In this document: positions 62,796 through 64,000 of the stretch, in pieces
Numbering within the stretch: position 1 is the first letter of the stretch
Layout of the letters: the number at the start of each line of letters is the position of its first letter
Assembly (NCBI RefSeq): GCF_021608185.1
Contig: NZ_JAKIHN010000007.1
Span: 62,001 to 126,000, forward strand
Length of the DNA stretch: 64,000 bases
Reading direction: 5' to 3'
Source: Flavobacterium anseongense
GTDB lineage: Bacteria > Bacteroidota > Bacteroidia > Flavobacteriales > Flavobacteriaceae
Position numbers and translations under genes: made by a program
Notes under the pieces: generated by a model
Seen by the model: the letters and a program-made list of their open reading frames with translations, nothing else
Told to the model about the DNA's origin: nothing
The model's database searches: none

Positions 62796-63407
62796 ATGGA
62801 AAGAAAAGAACATTGGGAAAACGTGTTTTCCACGAAAACTGAAAAGGAAGTAAGTTGGTATCAGGAAAGCCCAAAAACATCGTTAAACTATTTTCATAAA
62901 TTAAACATTCCTAAAGATGCCAAAATAATTGACATTGGAGGTGGTGACAGTTATTTGATTGATGCTTTGTTAGATTTGGGTTATACCAATTTAACGTTGC
63001 TGGATATTTCTGCTGGCGCGATTGAACGAATAAAAAAAAGATTAGGGGACAAGGCCACCCAAGTTACTTTTATTGTTTCCGATGTTTTGGATTTCAAACC
63101 CGATACGACCTATGACTTTTGGCATGACCGCGCTTCTTTTCATTTTTTGACAGAGCCAATTCAGATTGCTGAATATGCTGCTATCGTTGCTTCGGCTGTT
63201 GCCAAAAATGGAAACTTGGTAATCGGAACTTTCTCGGTAAACGGGCCAATGAAATGCAGCGGTTTGGATATTACACAATATGATGAAGCAAAATTAAAAG
63301 CAGTTTTTGAAAAAGATTTCGACTTAATTGAAAGTTTTACAGAAGACCACAAAACACCTTTTAACACTACGCAGAATTTTATTTTCTGCAATTTTAAAAA
63401 GAAGTAA
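62796..63407 (+). CDS. Class I SAM-dependent methyltransferase of the ars operon
   Basis: A protein of 203 aa. The SAM-binding motif I 'IIDIGGGDSYLIDALLDLGY' (in part) is followed by 'TLLDISAGAIERIKKRL' and 'YDFWHDRASFHFLTE'. The last resembles small-molecule methyltransferases often seen with arsC in Bacteroidota. It lacks the four-cysteine layout of ArsM arsenite methyltransferases, so the substrate is uncertain. It is one bp from arsC. Confidence 0.85.
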   Translation: MERKEHWENVFSTKTEKEVSWYQESPKTSLNYFHKLNIPKDAKIIDIGGGDSYLIDALLDLGYTNLTLLDISAGAIERIKKRLGDKATQVTFIVSDVLDFKPDTTYDFWHDRASFHFLTEPIQIAEYAAIVASAVAKNGNLVIGTFSVNGPMKCSGLDITQYDEAKLKAVFEKDFDLIESFTEDHKTPFNTTQNFIFCNFKKK

Positions 63408-63408
63408 G

Positions 63409-63831
63409 ATGAAAAACATATTAGTATTGTGCACAGGAAATAGTTGCCGAAGTCAGATGGCGCATGGTTATTTAGCGCATTTTGCCGATTCAGATATTGT
63501 AAAAGTGTATTCCGCAGGTGTCGAAACACATGGCGTAAATCCTTTGGCAATTGCCATTATGAAAGAAGATGGTGTTGATATTTCAAAACATACTTCGAAT
63601 AATGTTGATGAGTATTTTGACATTCCTTTTGATTATGTAATCACGGTTTGTGACAACGCCAAAGAACGCTGTCCAATTTTTCCAACTCAAGCGGTAAAGC
63701 TGCATCATAATTTTCCCGATCCATCCAAAGTAAAAGGTTCTACAACGGAAGTGATAGAAGAGTTTCGAAGGGTAAGAGCAATGATTAAAGAATATTGTAA
63801 AGACTTTGTAACAGAAAACCAACTCAATTGA
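63409..63831 (+). CDS. arsC: Arsenate reductase (thioredoxin-coupled, LMW-PTP fold)
   Basis: A protein of 140 aa from the ATG at 63409, right after the methyltransferase stop. The P-loop CX5R is Cys8 to Arg14 in 'LCTGNSCRSQMAHG'. The redox cysteines Cys81 and Cys88 lie in 'TVCDNAKERCPIF', the pattern of S. aureus pI258-type ArsC. It reduces arsenate to arsenite for export. No exporter gene lies inside the window. Confidence 0.93.
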   Translation: MKNILVLCTGNSCRSQMAHGYLAHFADSDIVKVYSAGVETHGVNPLAIAIMKEDGVDISKHTSNNVDEYFDIPFDYVITVCDNAKERCPIFPTQAVKLHHNFPDPSKVKGSTTEVIEEFRRVRAMIKEYCKDFVTENQLN

Positions 63832-63843
63832 GTTGGTTTTTTT
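63819..63843 (+). terminator. Terminator of the ars operon
   Basis: The perfect 18-bp palindrome CCAACTCAATTGAGTTGG (63819-63836) plus a T run overlaps the arsC stop codon. Confidence 0.9.
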
Positions 63844-63926
63844 ATTTTAATGTCTATCAAACACTTAATAACTATTTGATTTTAAGTATAGTTCTATTAT
63901 CTTTATAGTAATAAAAAGCAAGACTT

Positions 63927-64000
63927 ATGAACAGAATTCTAAAATTACTTGTACTTGTTTCTTTGCTGTTTTACTCTTGTAAGCATGAAAATAAACAAGA
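63927..64000 (+). CDS. Lipoprotein, cut by window edge
   Basis: The frame starts MNRILKLLVLVSLLFYSCKH, a lipoprotein signal with lipobox FYSC, and is open to base 64000. Too little is visible to name it. Confidence 0.6.
   Translation, partial: MNRILKLLVLVSLLFYSCKHENKQ

Overview
The window reads as chromosomal DNA of a Flavobacterium-like member of the Bacteroidota (family Flavobacteriaceae). The evidence is low GC, absence of Shine-Dalgarno sequences, promoters of the TTTG-N19-TAnnTTTG type, many secreted proteins ending in a type IX secretion (T9SS) sorting domain, a beta-propeller hybrid sensor kinase, and Bacteroidota-type sulfur, LptF/LolA and ars genes. There is no 16S gene, so the genus is an inference.

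Layout. (1) 1-7727 is a pectin-degradation locus: a divergent PL1 pectate lyase (cut by the window edge), then an esterase, DUF4861, CE8 pectin methylesterase, GH28 and CE12 rhamnogalacturonan acetylesterase. Two matching LacI-type operators face outward from the divergent promoter. (2) 7801-8185 holds tRNA-Ser(UGA) followed by nested inverted repeats. (3) 8462-20930 holds a propeller histidine kinase and a NarL/LuxR response regulator. Five CTACCC-N4-GGGTAG-like boxes at fixed distance from -7 elements lie before the kinase gene, three T9SS cargo genes and a lipoprotein gene, which looks like a self-contained regulon. (4) 20931-28466 is accessory DNA: a coiled-coil/MBL-fold gene pair, a GIY-YIG pseudogene, an endolysin-like M15 gene, a DUF1508 gene and many hairpin repeats. 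(5) 28766-39792 is an AT-rich defence island. It has a C5-methyltransferase/GIY-YIG restriction pair, then a MutH/Sau3AI-fold protein lacking catalytic residues that overlaps a NurA nuclease gene. Converging on these is a tightly coupled operon HerA - 57-aa acidic protein - SMC-like ATPase - 287-aa protein. A HEPN protein and a DUF6236 protein follow. (6) 40170-54469 is an assimilatory sulfate reduction and cysteine locus (cysH, cysD, cysN, cysE, cysK, cobA, cysJ, cysI, a TonB receptor, and a siroheme-synthase/TauE-type permease fusion). It is preceded by two tandem cysteine attenuators, and a third leader ORF ending in seven Cys codons precedes the TonB receptor. (7) 54492-61623, minus strand, is housekeeping: ribB, LptF/G, LolA, FtsK, DgkA, Tpx. 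(8) 61739-63843 is an arsenic-type operon: arsR, DUF6428, a small membrane protein, a methyltransferase, arsC. A lipoprotein gene runs off the right edge.

The strongest candidates for something undescribed are the NurA/HerA/SMC-like/dead-MutH locus and the cysteine-codon leader peptides. The two-component regulon also rests on direct sequence evidence. All assignments come from reading the sequence; no database search was run.
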